A stretch of DNA of 64,000 nt from Cyclospora cayetanensis (Eukaryota > Apicomplexa > Conoidasida > Eucoccidiorida > Eimeriidae): assembly GCF_002999335.1 (NCBI RefSeq), contig NW_020312525.1, forward strand, positions 1 to 64,000, in the 5' to 3' direction. Within the stretch, counting starts at the first letter, position 1, and the number at the start of each line of letters is the position of its first letter. Shown piece by piece: positions 11,593-23,813 of this stretch. A program made the translations under genes and the position numbers. The notes under the pieces are model-generated. The model made no database searches and was not told where the DNA came from. It saw nothing but the letters and a program-made list of their open reading frames with translations.

Positions 11593-14306
11593 ATGTCCTT
11601 TCTTACAGCTGTGCCACGGGGACCCCCATGGAATTCCCTACTGAGGAAAACGACTCGGTGGAGCTTCCCTCGCCAAGTGCGAGACACCTCTAACAATGCT
11701 GCCGCCTTGCAGACACGTAGAGACACAGCGGAAGCTGCAACACAACCACCAGCAGGTGGAGCAGCTCATGCAGAAAAAAATGAAGCAGCGGGAGGCTTGT
11801 ATGTTGCCACGATGACTCCCTTCGCCCTAACTCGAGGCATCCTCAAGGCAGCACGGTAAGGCACCTCTCGTGACTCCGCTTTCACAAATTCTCTCTTCCC
11901 AAGGGACTTGCACCTATATTTGGCCGTTGAGCTACATGAACACTGGCAGATGGTGCATGGGCTCTCGTAGGTTCTGCTTCTTGCATTGCTCCCTAATAAG
12001 TCTTTGTAATTATTGGTGGAAAATCTGCCACGCTACCGTTCCACTGCCCCTGCCCGTTGTTATTGTGCCTGGATTCAGGTCCAACCAAAGGGATTTATTG
12101 CTGTGGAAAGCCTTTGCGCGTCGCGCAACTGCTCTTGCTGATGTGATCCCTGGAGAGGACATGGCACGCCTCCTATCTGCCTTTGGGGCCAACGGTCTCC
12201 GCCACGAGCCACTGCTGTCTGCTGCTGCGGTTGCGCTGCTGCCGCAGCTGCATCAGCTGTCTCCTGCTGGGGTGTGCCGGATCACGCAGGCCTACGGCCA
12301 GCTACTGTGCATACACCCCGAGCTGATGCAGCAGTTGCAGAGAGAGATTGCACGGAAGGCTATGAGCATGACAGTCAACCAGGTGGGGTTTGTATTTTCT
12401 TCACTGGCGCGCCTGGGCTCCCCCCCGGGACCGCTTCTGCGGGTTCTAAGGAAAGAACTTATAGTGAGGCATCAGCATTTATCACCTGGAGCTCTCATTA
12501 TGTCGCTACATGCTGCTGCGACGCTTCAGCTGCAAGACAGCAAATTGCTTGCTGCTCTCGCTGCTGCTCTCTGCCGCTCAGTGGGAGCTTTGGATCCCAA
12601 GGGCCTCGCCCTAGCAGCAAACTCTCTCGTGCGGCTTAAGGTTAAGAACCAGTTCATGCTGCAGCTGCTGACGGCTGCAGCACAGCAGCGTCTGCTGCTG
12701 CAGCAGCGGCAGCAGCACATGCAACCGCGAGACCTTGCAATGCTGCTGCACGCGGCAGTGGCCGGAGAAGCTGCCTCATCATCCTTCATTAAGGAAGCGG
12801 CAATGGCAGCGGGAAGACGTATGCAACTTTATGACCTGCAGGCTATGTGCCTTGTTGCTGCGGCCCTCACGAAGCACTACCGCCAACAGCAGCGTCTGCC
12901 ACAGCAGCAGAGCGGGGAGAGCCTGACACAGGAAGAGCTGTTTAAGATTCTGGATAAGATAGGGGAGAGAGCTGGGCAGTTATCCAGCCAGCTTACTCCC
13001 CTTGCTGTCTGCTGCCTCGTTGATTCGTTTGCTTCTGTTCGATTCCGTTGCGGGCCTCTCCTCTTCCACGTCCCCCGGCACGTAGCTTGGTGCTGCCAAA
13101 AAGAAGTAGCAGTAATAGCGGCAGACGCAACACCAGGAGGAAACACCGAATCAGAAACAGTGCATAAGAGAGTATCGGACACAGAAGAAGCTACGTCAGC
13201 AGTAGGGGAAGGGCTGGAACCATATTCCGTGTGCCAGCTGGCCATCCTGTTGAGGGCTTTCAGACGGCTTGGAGCCAGTGCATGCGCCTTGCTGCCATAC
13301 GCATTTGCCTCGCTACCGCCACTACCACACGATCAGTCTGAGTCAGGCCCTCACGAAGCGACAGATGCCTTGCTCAACGTGGGGACCCTTTCCACGGACG
13401 CAGCAACAAAAGGTTCTGACAGGGAAGCAGCAGCATTAGCCTCAGTAACAAAAGCAGCAGGAGTAAAAGCATCGCCGCGCGCTCCACAGCCTTTGCCGCA
13501 TTCTTTGATCTGGATCCTCGAGAGCGCTGCTGCTGAGTCATTTCTTGATCGGCAGGTAACTTTTGCTGCGCTGGCTTCCCTACCACCGTTGTTGCCGATG
13601 CCCCATCGGAAGGCGCTCCTACGGTGCCGAAGTTACTGTTGCTTGTTTCAACCTTGCTAAACTTCTTAATGTACGTACACGAGGAAAACTGTGTGACTTT
13701 TGATGCGACGTAGGGCTTGTCCCTGCTGTATAGGCACCTGGCCGTACGTGCCGATGAACTGCCACCGTACGCATTTGTTGCTGTTTGGGACTGCGCTTCT
13801 CGCCTGGGCATTTGCACATCGGAGTTACAGCTCGCATTACAGCAACAAATGCAGGTACATCCAGATAATTGCGACTGATACACTTTCTGCAGGTGCTGCG
13901 CCGCAGCTCAGCGTCGCCACCAAGAGCAGCAGCAGTTACCAGGGTAGTCCTCTAAACTGACACTTTAACTGTGTGTTTTCTGCGCTTTTAGGTGCCGCGG
14001 AGAGGTCTGTGCTTTACGCAGAAACAGCTGCAACGCATGCATCAAGCTTTTCTAGATTTGGGTTTGTCTCCTTGGTCCTTTGGTGTGGCCAGGGTACCGT
14101 ATGGCCTCCTCCCTAGCTTTCAACAGCAGCAGCTGCAGAGTGAGCTACAAAATAGGCATATTCCACCTTCAGTGTATATACACATAGCTTTGCAGGAGCA
14201 AACAAGGCTGAAAGAAGAGAATGGCGAGCTGCTGCAGGCAGCAGCAGCAGATGAAGCAGCAGAAATGGCCAAAAGGGCCTGTGACTTTCGGGCAAACGCG
14301 ACTTGA
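11593..14306 (+). CDS. Helical-repeat (HPR/RAP-family-like) putative mitochondrial RNA-binding protein
   Basis: Four exons join with consistent phases: 11593-11855, 12079-13623, 13734-13854 and 13992-14306, giving 747 residues. The body is a run of amphipathic alpha-helical pairs with the pattern L-xx-L-xx-A-xx-L..., seen in MARLLSAFGANGLRH, GVCRITQAYGQLL, QVGFVFSSLARLG, GALIMSLHAAATLQL, GLALAANSLVRLKV, DLAMLLHAAV and LQAMCLVAAALTKHY. A spacing of roughly 36 residues is typical of the heptatricopeptide (HPR) repeats of apicomplexan RAP proteins, which bind fragmented mitochondrial rRNA or other organellar RNA. The N-terminus is basic and Ser/Thr-rich with few acidic residues, compatible with mitochondrial import. 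A clear RAP domain at the C-terminus is not evident, so the exact subfamily is open. The donor at 13623 (gtgccg) is weak; it was chosen because it alone keeps frame into the 121-base third exon. Confidence 0.7.
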
Positions 14307-15945
14307 GGTTCTTCGGGGGATCCTTTGGACCTACCCCGGCAGAGCATCATTAGAGAGTTACTGTGACATGCATCTTTTTAAGGTGTGAGGTCATGGTTTT
14401 AGGACTTAATATTTGTTACTTGGCCGTTGGCGTCTCGGGCTTTACGTATGCTGAGGTCGTCTATAAGAGGACTGTAGCCGATGCTGATGAATAAGTAGAA
14501 TCAATGTTTCACGGCAAGAGGTCTTGCCTTTAAAGTCTAGGTTGCTTTGCTTTAGACAAGTTGCGCTACTGACACGCTCCATCCACCGTCTTCGCAGGGA
14601 GACATTTAACTCCAGACTCCGTACAAACTTATAGAAGATTATTGAATGAACCTAAAAGCGTTCTCCGTTTCCTGCTCCTGCCCCTCAGAGCTCCAAAACA
14701 AAGGGGTGGGGAGAGCTAAGTAGGCGGTCCCGTGCCCCACAGGTACTCCCAGATTTCACAGCTAGTTGCACGTACATAGTGTGCACGCATGCGACACTGC
14801 ACTTTTATCAAATATCAACACTACTCTGGACTAAATCATGTTACGAACAAACAAACCAGTTATTCTCTTCCATGTTGATTTTTAGTTACATACAACTAGT
14901 GTAGTGAAAACTGTTAAACTGCAACGCAGCCTGCTAGAACTTCCCTCTCCATCACAAATATACGCCTTGATGTTCCTTATCTGCAATTCGAGACTAGCTG
15001 CATGGGGAACAGCGGAAATTTCCAGCGCCCCAATTTCCCTTCCCAGGCATGCATAATTGCAAACACAGTGCAAAGAAATTAAAAAGGCAAAGGTATGCGT
15101 CAACCAATGAAGAGAAATCGACGGAAAGGAACACATTCTTGCTAAAAACGAATTAGGGACCAAACCAGCACGACCGCGTCAGTGAAAGCGCTCGCTGGCG
15201 TCTACGAGAGTACAGGACCACACACTAGTCCCGCAGAGCATTCATTCCTCAGAGACCAATCTATGCGTGAAAATAAAGCTGGTGCATGCAGTGTGGTATG
15301 CTTCCAATCCTTGAAAAGAAGCATATGGAAGGATATCGGGAGAGCATATTTCAGAGGGCCTCGTGGGAATCTGGGTTTAGAGAACATCGTAACGATACGA
15401 ACCTGGGATTTTTCAGGCAATAGCCATACAAAAAAGTGTTTTTAGGCGGAACTCACTCTGGGGAAGGATATTTACCAAGCGCGGGAAATAATGCGATGAA
15501 CTACAAGCGTGTTTCATGCATAGTGAAGGGGTTGTACTTATACAAACGCACCAGGTTGCAGTCTACACTTCAACAACTAAACGGCCCAGTCCTACTGAGC
15601 AAGCGTCGGAGATGCCAAGTGGATAAATATAACAGGAAACCTTGAGGCTGCAGCTCCGGGGCTGGACACTGGACAGCTCCATGCAACGGAGCACCTTGAG
15701 GCTGGTTCGCAGATGCACTGGAGAAGGTTCCTATGGAGAGAGGATTAAAAGACAATAGTATAGCTCAAAGGAGATGTTAATTTTATTATACGGATGGTCC
15801 ACCGGAGCACGGGATCATGAGTCCCAGCATCACGCTGACATTGCATGCGAGGGCCAACCCGTATGATGCCTAGGTAGATCCAGAATCGGCCTACAGAGGG
15901 CTGTGCAGATGATCCACGGCGCAAGAGACTGACTGCGTATTGCAT
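14307..15945. other. No recognisable gene; start of a gene-poor block
   Basis: Only short frames on both strands. The sequence lacks the CAG-rich texture of the genes in this window. It leads into transposon remnants. Confidence 0.45.
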
Positions 15946-15949
15946 CTGG

Positions 15950-16270
15950 CGTGTCTCTGCTTTTCCTGCAAACGCTGCCCATGGCGACTAGCGTTGTTAG
16001 CCAAATGAAGCTTCAAATTCTCCCGCTGGGAACGAAGCCCGCAGCGGCTCCCCGGTCAGCAGTTGGAATGGACAATTCTAAACCCATTTCACTGGCAAAG
16101 CCCTAATCTTTGTCCTCCGCGTTCAACAGCAATAAAGTCCAGCAGCATTTCTACGGCGCCCCTTGAATCCGCCACCTCAGCACGTTTCCCCTGCCTGCGC
16201 GGTAATCTGCAAAGAATTTGTAGAGTTTGGAATACTCTTTAGAAAGACAATATGAACAGTCCAGTAAAAC
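15950..16270 (-). mobile_element. Chromovirus fragment: 3' pol/chromodomain remnant, inverted copy
   Basis: Read on the minus strand, this stretch aligns by eye over roughly 300 bases with plus-strand 18110-18370. Both contain a segment close to 'gagtattc.aaactctacaaatt' and later an 'attattgttgaacgcggagga'-like stretch. The shared part includes a chromodomain-like segment (PVKW, then LLTGEPLRASFPAGEFEA here). The frame has stops, so it is dead. It lies tail to tail with the plus-strand remnant that follows. Confidence 0.55.
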
Positions 16271-16639
16271 CGCGATCACTTGTGCACCATTTTATACTAC
16301 TACTTGCTTAGTAACAGCTGACGGTGATTTAGGAGCTCTTGAGCATGTCGGCTGTAGACTGAGCCATCATCAATCTGGACAGCCACATTCAAATTGCTGA
16401 TTCTTTTATTTGTTCAACAATTACAGCCTATAATCCAAAATTTAGGGGCTAATGTGGCTACAAGGACCGTTATTATTCGCCTTGTAGCCCCTGTGCTAAT
16501 CGCACTGCCCTATTATAAGCGCCATTCTTCTAACAACCAATGTTCGTGACGCAGCGATGAATGCTGTTTTCTTGTTCTCCAAGACACCAAAATCCTGTTT
16601 TCCATAAAAAAAATAAATTCAGAAAGACCTCACAAGAGT

Positions 16640-18460
16640 ATCCAGTGTGGGTAAACGAACTTTGTGCGATGTGTTGGAGCGTGGAAAAATGACACCACTA
16701 TGTACGTAGGGGTCCGTTTGCTGTCCAGACTTATCTTCAGTCTTACTCGACCTTGCAAAAAGCCCTTATAATTAAAATAGCCGTAGAGTTGTTCTCTGGA
16801 TTTGGTGCCTTTGTAGTACGAATTCGCAGTGAAGTATTTAAAGGACACCATGAACTTTGTCGCCAGCGGGACCTCGCGACGCCCTACCAATTCGCTTTTG
16901 TGCAGCCCAACCACCCCTTAATGTCATGAGTCAAGCTTTCCACCAAATGCGTGTGGGATAAGCGTTTGTCAGACCTCTATCCATTACTACTGCCTTAATC
17001 CAAAATGGCAAGAGGGTGAAGAACCGTCATGTTGAGAATGGGTTGCTGTAATTCAAAACGAAGCGGGGACTCGGTCGCCTGAACATCCCGATTTCGCTTC
17101 GCAGTGCCGTTTTACGAATAGCAAACAATCGCGCTTCTTTTGCGTCATAGTAAAAAGCACACTACAGTAAGAAAGTTCCAACTCTTCTAGGCGGCGTGGG
17201 ATGCGTCTCGCGGCATAAGAGTATCCACAATGTGCAACTTGCCAGCTGCTGAAACCGCGCGGCTCTTCTAAATCCGGCTTCTCGCGCAGCCTTACAGTCT
17301 TTATAGATTTAAATCGATATCATCATGGACCTTCTTGTTGGACTGGCCGACGTCAAAGGTTAGGATAGCAACTACGTCGTGGTCGTCAGGCTCAGTATAT
17401 ACGGACGTTTCATCTCTTGATCCACCAGCTCTGTCACGGCTCAGGGGTCGTTCATTTTACTCCAAAATCATGTGTGGAGGCTTCCTCGAATCAACAGTAC
17501 AATTATTACGGATAGTGATACGAGTTTCGTAATTATATTCTGGCGTGCCCGTATGACCTAACGCATTAACCAGGACATTTCCGCTGTGAATCACCTGGAG
17601 GCAGAGAGACAGAGAGAGTGACAAGCTTTTGCATGTCGGTGAAGTACGTAAAACTCAATATCCACAAAAATTAAAGTGTTGCCCCTTGACTTCTTTGATA
17701 AGTAGGTTTTGAATACGACTTTACACCCCTCTACCCGCTGCTTTGCCCATCCCTGCATAACGCTGAGCCGCCATTCACCGGTTCTAGTCTGATCCCACTT
17801 TCATTGAATCAGTAGCCACTTACAAAATCAAAGCATTTTATGGAACAGCTGGCTAGTGCGCGACATTTATGGGCACAACTCAAGAGAGGTAAAAATTGGG
17901 GAGCTATCGACGGCGATAGGCTGTTTCATTATAGCCTCGAAGTATTGGTCTTCGTGGGTCGGTAGGCTTTAAGGGTCCACCAAATACTTGACCAAACATG
18001 TACTGCGAGGTGGCTAGGGTCATGGCGATTATCTCAAAAAGCAATGCTGCCTCTTAAACAATTCCATAGAAAGCTAGAGTGGCCACTTAACTATCCATAT
18101 TGGCTTCCTAGAGAGTATTCAGAACTCTACAAATTCTCCGCGGACTACCGTGCAGGCAGGGGAAACATGCTGAGGCGGAGAATTCAATGGGAGTCGCAGA
18201 AGTTCTGCTGGCTTTTATAATTATTGAACGCGGAGGACTCAATTTATGGGCTTGGGCAGTGCAATGGAGCCGGTATTGCCAGCCTCAATTGCTGACTTGG
18301 GAGTCGCTGAGGGCTTCGTTGCCAGCGAAAGAATTTGCAGCTCCGTTTGGTTAGCAACGCTAGTTGCTGTGGATGGTACTCCTCGCGTTCCTTAATAATT
18401 GTCCTTTCCTCAGGGTTGTTCTCAATTTCAAGGGCAACCTTTATCTACGGGTACTGCCTG
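16640..18460 (+). mobile_element. Decayed Ty3/gypsy chromovirus (RNase H end, integrase, chromodomain)
   Basis: A pol remnant with frameshifts and stops. In order: the RNase H C-terminus around 16800-16920 (aligns with plus-strand 40680-40790; shared block near 'ttgtgcagc.caaccac'); integrase zinc-finger and core start at 17220-17420 (TCQLLKPR..SSK, then a region aligning with 41155-41290); an integrase C-terminal region near 17930; and a chromodomain at 18235-18330 that reads in one frame as VQWSRY followed by QLLTWESLRASL. The W..Y....TWE core is the chromodomain signature of chromovirus integrases. No intact coding frame remains, and gag and RT are absent. No terminal repeats were found for this copy. 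Confidence 0.65.
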
Positions 18461-21400
18461 AAACGTCTGCAATTATTGTTGCCAAGGTGTTTATTGCATT
18501 CAGATAATATGCGCAGGCAATCTCAGGCACCTTGTCCCTCTATTCTTCCTTAAGCTTCTTATCGGGGCCTGGAAATGTGCAATGCGGCAAGCAACTACTG
18601 TACCGGCATGCATGAGCTATTCCAGAAGGTGCAGGGCGCTAAGGTCGTGAGTAAGTAAATTTGTCCACACAATGTACTCGTCTTCTCAGGGCAGAGAGCC
18701 TATGCATTGTAGCGCTCCAACAAGACCTACTTGTTTTACCGCTGCTGGCGTGTTGCTTGCTTTACTCTTCCGCAGTTGACTAGCGTGTGTAACGTTCTCA
18801 CTTCCTATTTCCATTTGCGGGCAAAGGCTCGCTTGGCCTTTTCTCGCGCAGTGCTTTTTGAGTTTCTGTCTGCCCCACGAGCGGAGGACGGTGCGGTAAC
18901 GCCCAGCTTAGCTGTCATTCTCTCTTCTTTTTGGAGCTCTGCGAAGGGACGGCAGAAGTAAGGGGGTGACATTAAAAACGCATTCAGCAAAATTAAAAGG
19001 TTTTTGTGGAATTTGAATTCAGTCGTTTCCTTACTGAGATCGGAAATCAGGCGCCTCACTTTTATTGTTTCCATTTTGAGAGCTTCCGCCCGCAAAACGT
19101 GGCAGAACGTTTCAAAAAATCCAAGTCATCGATTAAAGAAGCCTTTGCATCTCTTTGACCTTTTTCAAGTGGTCTTAAATAGGCAGGGAAGAAGCGAATA
19201 TGGGCTGCACGCAGCTGCTTTCTCACAGCGCTCTACACATGCAAACGACACATATCACCTGAGCACACAGGGGAAGAGCCTACCTTCTTATAATGCGCGT
19301 GTACCCGCTTTTCGTTCGGCTGATAGACTACACGAACAACCAGAATCGCCCGTCAATATTTAAATAAATTTTAAATAAGTATATTGGGTGTGGTAGACCT
19401 TGCCAACCTGTAGCCTGGCCGGTCCATCTTTCCTTGTATTGTTTCTTCGTTCTGCGAGGTAATCTGCTGTTTCTTTAGCTTTGCGTAATTAAATTTGTTC
19501 TTGTGTAGGAGACTAGAAAGCATGCAGTTGATTTGCTGGAAACCCAAAGTGACGCATGTCGCTGTGTTGATTGTGCCTTCCGTCATCGCTTTCCGTCCAA
19601 GACATACCAACTTTCCGCTCTTTTTGTGAGTAGGCGAATTCTTGTATAAGAGAAAAGCACTTGTTCATGCTCTTGGCGCAATATAGCCGAATGCTTCTCT
19701 CTTTCGTAATGCATCTACTAATTGGTGCTTTGTCTTGTCTTTCTCGATGTACATCTTGCAGAATGTCGATGAATTAGAAGTCTACACAAATGCCAGGTGT
19801 TCCACCACAGAATAAGATAAAATAAGGTTTAGGCACCAATATGTACGCACACCTGCGTAACTGTTCATACCAAAACCTGCTTGCATCTTTCCTCCCGTTA
19901 GTCAGTGCTGGATATCACTGACACTAGAATTTTTCTTTCATTAGAGGATTGCCTTAAGAGGAGAATTCCAAACAATCTTTATAAGATTTTCAATAGGGAA
20001 ATTATAGCAGTTTTGTTCTTGAAGTTGCAAATTGGAACATCCAGGCAAAACGTGCCCGTTCCTTAGGGCTGCTCCCTTGTGCCCTCCACTTACTATGCTC
20101 CCTCCACACAATCAGAAGGTCAAACATTGCGGAAACCCTTCTTAAGAGCATGTTGACTATATTGAAGATGGCCCTATAAGGTAATTGTCGGCGGGTTTCC
20201 CAAGCCTTAAAGCAGATGAACGATGGTCCAACCTCAAACTAAACGATTATACGAGGGGTGGCCGAGACTAGTGTCTCAAGACTAATGATCTAATTCTTTC
20301 CTTTCTTTTTAACCATTTTTATATGCTTTCAGGGTCTGTTGGGAGATGGCTATCTGTTTTTGTGTTGTGGATCAGAGACGGTAAGCCAATGCTTGCACCA
20401 GCATCCAGCATGTGAAAGAAGCTATATAAGCTGTATTCTTAGTACGTGCCTCCTGACATCTTCTTTACCCTGATTGAGTCTTAAAGGTTTACCACGAAAT
20501 ACAACACCCGTGTTCACATGGACAGTTGGAGGGGAGGGGCCTTTGCAATTTTGCGGCCAAGCACCTGTTGTTGGGGCAAACTGAACAGAAGACAGCAGAT
20601 TTCCCCTAGTCTTGGTGCTCTGAGTCCTTATATCTATTTAAAAACTCTTTCTAGGTACTTGGAAGTGGTATTTCATGTAATGACAGAGAATAGCTCCAGC
20701 AATTCAGTGTGTTTTTCTGCATCCGCTACACCCGCACGAAGTTAGTCGGCGCTGGGTGTCGTCCGAGGGTACGCTGTTTGGTTCACGTGCGGAAATAGAT
20801 CAGAAAGCCTTGTTCAATAGACGAAATCATGTTGAAATAAAGCATTGGTACGCTAAGTTTAGGCATGTACGCAGAGGCCTGGAGCAGAGTTGCTGCAGCG
20901 CTAGGAGGCGGGAGGAGCCGCCGCCCGTACGGCCTCTCCCCCCAGCCAAACCGGCCTGCTGGTTTGAGGCCACTTCTGCTGTCCTTAGCCCACCAGACAA
21001 TTTTACGCCGAATCGCGCTTATATGAAGAAGCGGAATAATCGAATCCAATTTTCTATAGAGTCATAGAGCCCGTGCTGTAGCTACCGCCTGTCCTCTACC
21101 GCCCCCCCAGGGGCCTCGGTGAGGGCGGCCGCGTCGTTACTGAGTGTTACTTCATATCCTTCTTGTTCCGCTTCTTCTTTCTTATTTTTGTATACCTCTA
21201 TCGCAATCTTACTCAGCGGCCATTCAGCCCTGCCCTCTCTCTATGTCTCAGGCCTGTTGGTCTCGGGCTGAATACTCAGCTGCCTTCCAGCACCCGAACG
21301 AGTGCCAGCCCGTTTATTCTACGCACTTGCGGTACACAGGCGCGTCTATGCCTTCCCTTAAACTCTTTGCTGCAGGTTTCAAGGAGAATTGGCTCCACTT

Positions 21401-22356
21401 CTCCCGTCCCTCTGCTACCGTTAAGCCAGCAGTCGCCGCCGACTCGGCCGCCCGCTCTTTAAATCCGAATATTCTGGGATAGTTCCACCGCGCGAACGCA
21501 CTGTTGCTTCTATTTGGTAACTGCCAGATTCACTTTAAGGCCACCCGCCTACCTGAACGACAATTCTAAAACATCTTTTTACGTCGGCCCCACCTCCATC
21601 GACCGGACCACCACAAACACCAGCAGCCTCAGGGCTGTACAGTGCGCGTCTCCGCCTCTCTCCCGCCTTCTTCCATATTTTTAATCTGTCTCGTGCAACT
21701 ATTTTTCGCCGTGTATCCACTAAGCACGGCCCTTCTACTTCCTGTGAGATCAGGCCAGGCCCTTTGGTGTGAGTCTACTGCAGCAGCAGAGACAGCAGCA
21801 CGTGCAATAGCGCAAGACGATCCTTCATGTGCGCTTTTTATAATTACAAAATTGTTCGAGGGTTGGGGGCCAACAGCCAACCGAATATCAGGTATTTTTT
21901 CCATGAATTTCCTCCATCTCCTTCCCCCAACCTGCCCTCGACCTTCTGCTCGCGGACACCGCCTCCACAAAGTTCCTCTTCCCCTCTCGTCCCCGCTCTT
22001 TCCTGGTATTGCTGTGTCTAGGTATCAAAGGGACTTTCCAGTACTTGGGGTCTGTAACTATCGAATCTGAATAACTGTCTTTTAACTGCAAGCCTCCTCT
22101 GCGCGCGAAGCGGCAGGCAGTTTCGGTACAACAGCATGAATTAAGTCAAACCGTGCTCTCTGGAACTGGCCTACAATCCTCTCCAGAGTTCCTCTCGTAC
22201 AACAACGCCCACCCCAGCTACCTGTCTGCTGCAGTGACTTGGCTGTATCTAATCGGTTCGCTCCCGTCTGCAGCGGGGCAACGCACCAACTAACCCAGCA
22301 GCAAGCTGCAGCACTGACCACACAGGAGAGCACTGAAGCCGTGCCAAACAGCAGCA
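18461..22356. other. Gene-poor stretch, no confident gene
   Basis: About 3.9 kb with short frames only. Two plus-strand frames near the right end, 21144-21482 and 21642-22070, begin with hydrophobic stretches resembling signal peptides, but their bodies are Pro/Ser/Leu-rich and unrecognised; they may be 5' leader or upstream exons of the ApiAP2 gene. A minus-strand frame at 18805-19095 is Lys/Arg/Glu-rich and could be a further retroelement scrap. Confidence 0.4.
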
Positions 22357-23655
22357 ATGATAAGTCTTCACCAGCTCTTCAGAGTTCTCTCTAGAGTTAG
22401 CGTAGACCCATCTGCCCCTTTCTGCCCACCCTCGCTGCACTCTCCTGTAGCGGGGATACCGCGGGGAGTGGGCGCCTCCAGGGTGTCCAAGGAACCCTGC
22501 AGCCCCCTCAAAGCCCAACAGCCGGCGTCAGATTCAAGCCTTATCACAACATGCACAAGCTCACCTCCAGCTCAGTGTGCCTCCAGCTCGGCGGTTTGTG
22601 GCCTCGAGGAGAGCTTATTTGACGAGGCTGAATGCACACCTTTCTCCTTCAGCAGCAGCACCAACACCACTGCAGCAGCAGCAGACCTAGATAATGCTGC
22701 TGCTCCAGAGGTCTCCGAAGGCTTCAAAAGCCTACAGAAGCCATTGGCAATCGCCGTTTCCAGTACTCGACAGTCTTCTTTGTGTAGCAGCAGCAGCAGC
22801 TCGACTGCAGGCTCGCCTCTTACCGCCCCTTCCTTCGATGCTTCGTCTCCTGGATCCGCATGCACCGTTGCATGGTCTTCGCTTCCTTCAGAAAGGACTT
22901 TGAGATCTTCAGAACGTCCGCTCCCATCCCTCGCATTGGATGGAGTGGGTGCTCCTTTGGCCATTCAAGCGCTTCCCCATGGCCACCAGGTGCCCCATAA
23001 GGAGTTAGGCCCCCAGTTCTTTGATTCAACTGCTTCCAGTATAACTCTTCTTGACGCACAAGGCGGGGTAGAGGAAGATTCGAGAGGAAGTGCCTACAGA
23101 GCCACCCGTCGGCAGCGACGAAAGCTATGGCCTCAGGAGGCACCTTGGGACTCAGGCACTTGCAGCAGAGCAGCAGCAGGGACTAGTGAGATTGCCTGGA
23201 TGCAGAGGAGAGCACAAGACCGCATTCAGACTCGTGGAGGAGCAGCAATAGCACAGCAGCACTGTCCATTGCCCGAAAAATCAACAGACGTGCTGAGCGT
23301 CTCTGGGCAGGACTCTCGCTCCAGCCGACGCCGTTCCGTTGCCTCCAGGGGTCATCAGCAGGTCAACTCTGCAGTAGCGACGGTGCCACAAGGTGACTCG
23401 ATGTGTGTACCGATCATTCAGGGGGGCCCCGGAACGTGCCTTGTGGGGATTTCAGAAGGACCTTCACGGTTACCGGGTGTTTGTTTTTCGCCTCCCAAGG
23501 ATGTCTGGAGGGCCCGCATTACCGTTGAGGGAAAGCAGTTCGAGCAGCAGTTCTCCGTGAAGAGGCATGGCTACGATGGTGCCAGAATTCTTGCCGTGAG
23601 ATGGAGGGCAGAGATGGAACACGCACGAATTGTTAGGCCTCTAGCACATCCCTAA
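22357..23655 (+). CDS. ApiAP2-domain protein (putative transcription factor)
   Basis: A 432-codon frame whose last 62 residues contain one AP2 domain at about residues 371-420. Visible landmarks are the start LPGVCFSPPKDVWRARI (the G-V-x-F-x-x-x-x-x-x-W-x-A strand pattern), a central GK, FSVKRHGYDGAR, and the helix ILAVRWRAEME. The FSVK-x-xG-xx-xAR arrangement is characteristic of apicomplexan ApiAP2 factors, which bind DNA and control stage-specific transcription. Residues 1-365 are low-complexity Ser/Ala/Gln with no other domain. The domain lies at the extreme C-terminus with only a dozen residues after it. The Met at 22357 is simply the first in frame; an upstream exon is possible. No donor near 23650 clearly leads to another exon. 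Converges on the DEAD-box helicase. Confidence 0.8.
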   Translation: MISLHQLFRVLSRVSVDPSAPFCPPSLHSPVAGIPRGVGASRVSKEPCSPLKAQQPASDSSLITTCTSSPPAQCASSSAVCGLEESLFDEAECTPFSFSSSTNTTAAAADLDNAAAPEVSEGFKSLQKPLAIAVSSTRQSSLCSSSSSSTAGSPLTAPSFDASSPGSACTVAWSSLPSERTLRSSERPLPSLALDGVGAPLAIQALPHGHQVPHKELGPQFFDSTASSITLLDAQGGVEEDSRGSAYRATRRQRRKLWPQEAPWDSGTCSRAAAGTSEIAWMQRRAQDRIQTRGGAAIAQQHCPLPEKSTDVLSVSGQDSRSSRRRSVASRGHQQVNSAVATVPQGDSMCVPIIQGGPGTCLVGISEGPSRLPGVCFSPPKDVWRARITVEGKQFEQQFSVKRHGYDGARILAVRWRAEMEHARIVRPLAHP

Positions 23656-23813
23656 CAGTAACAGCAATTGCACGGCATGTATTGACTATCATGAAGCCCC
23701 AATGCGCCCCCTATGGCAACCAGCTGTAGCTACGCCTAGCATGCCCCTTTCGCTTAGAGCGGTCCGCTAGGGATACATAGATCTGAGCGAGTCGAAATGA
23801 AAGGCAGGGCTCC

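Noticed and set aside
13374..13883. 169-codon minus-strand frame
   Set aside because: Opposite exons 2 and 3 of the HPR-like gene, which join in frame on the plus strand.
16630..16914. 94-codon minus-strand frame
   Set aside because: Opposite the RNase H remnant recognised on the plus strand by alignment with 40680-40790.
21642..22070. 142-codon plus-strand frame with a hydrophobic start as a secreted protein gene
   Set aside because: The body is Pro/Ser/Leu-rich and featureless; could be leader sequence of the ApiAP2 gene. Evidence is too thin to call.
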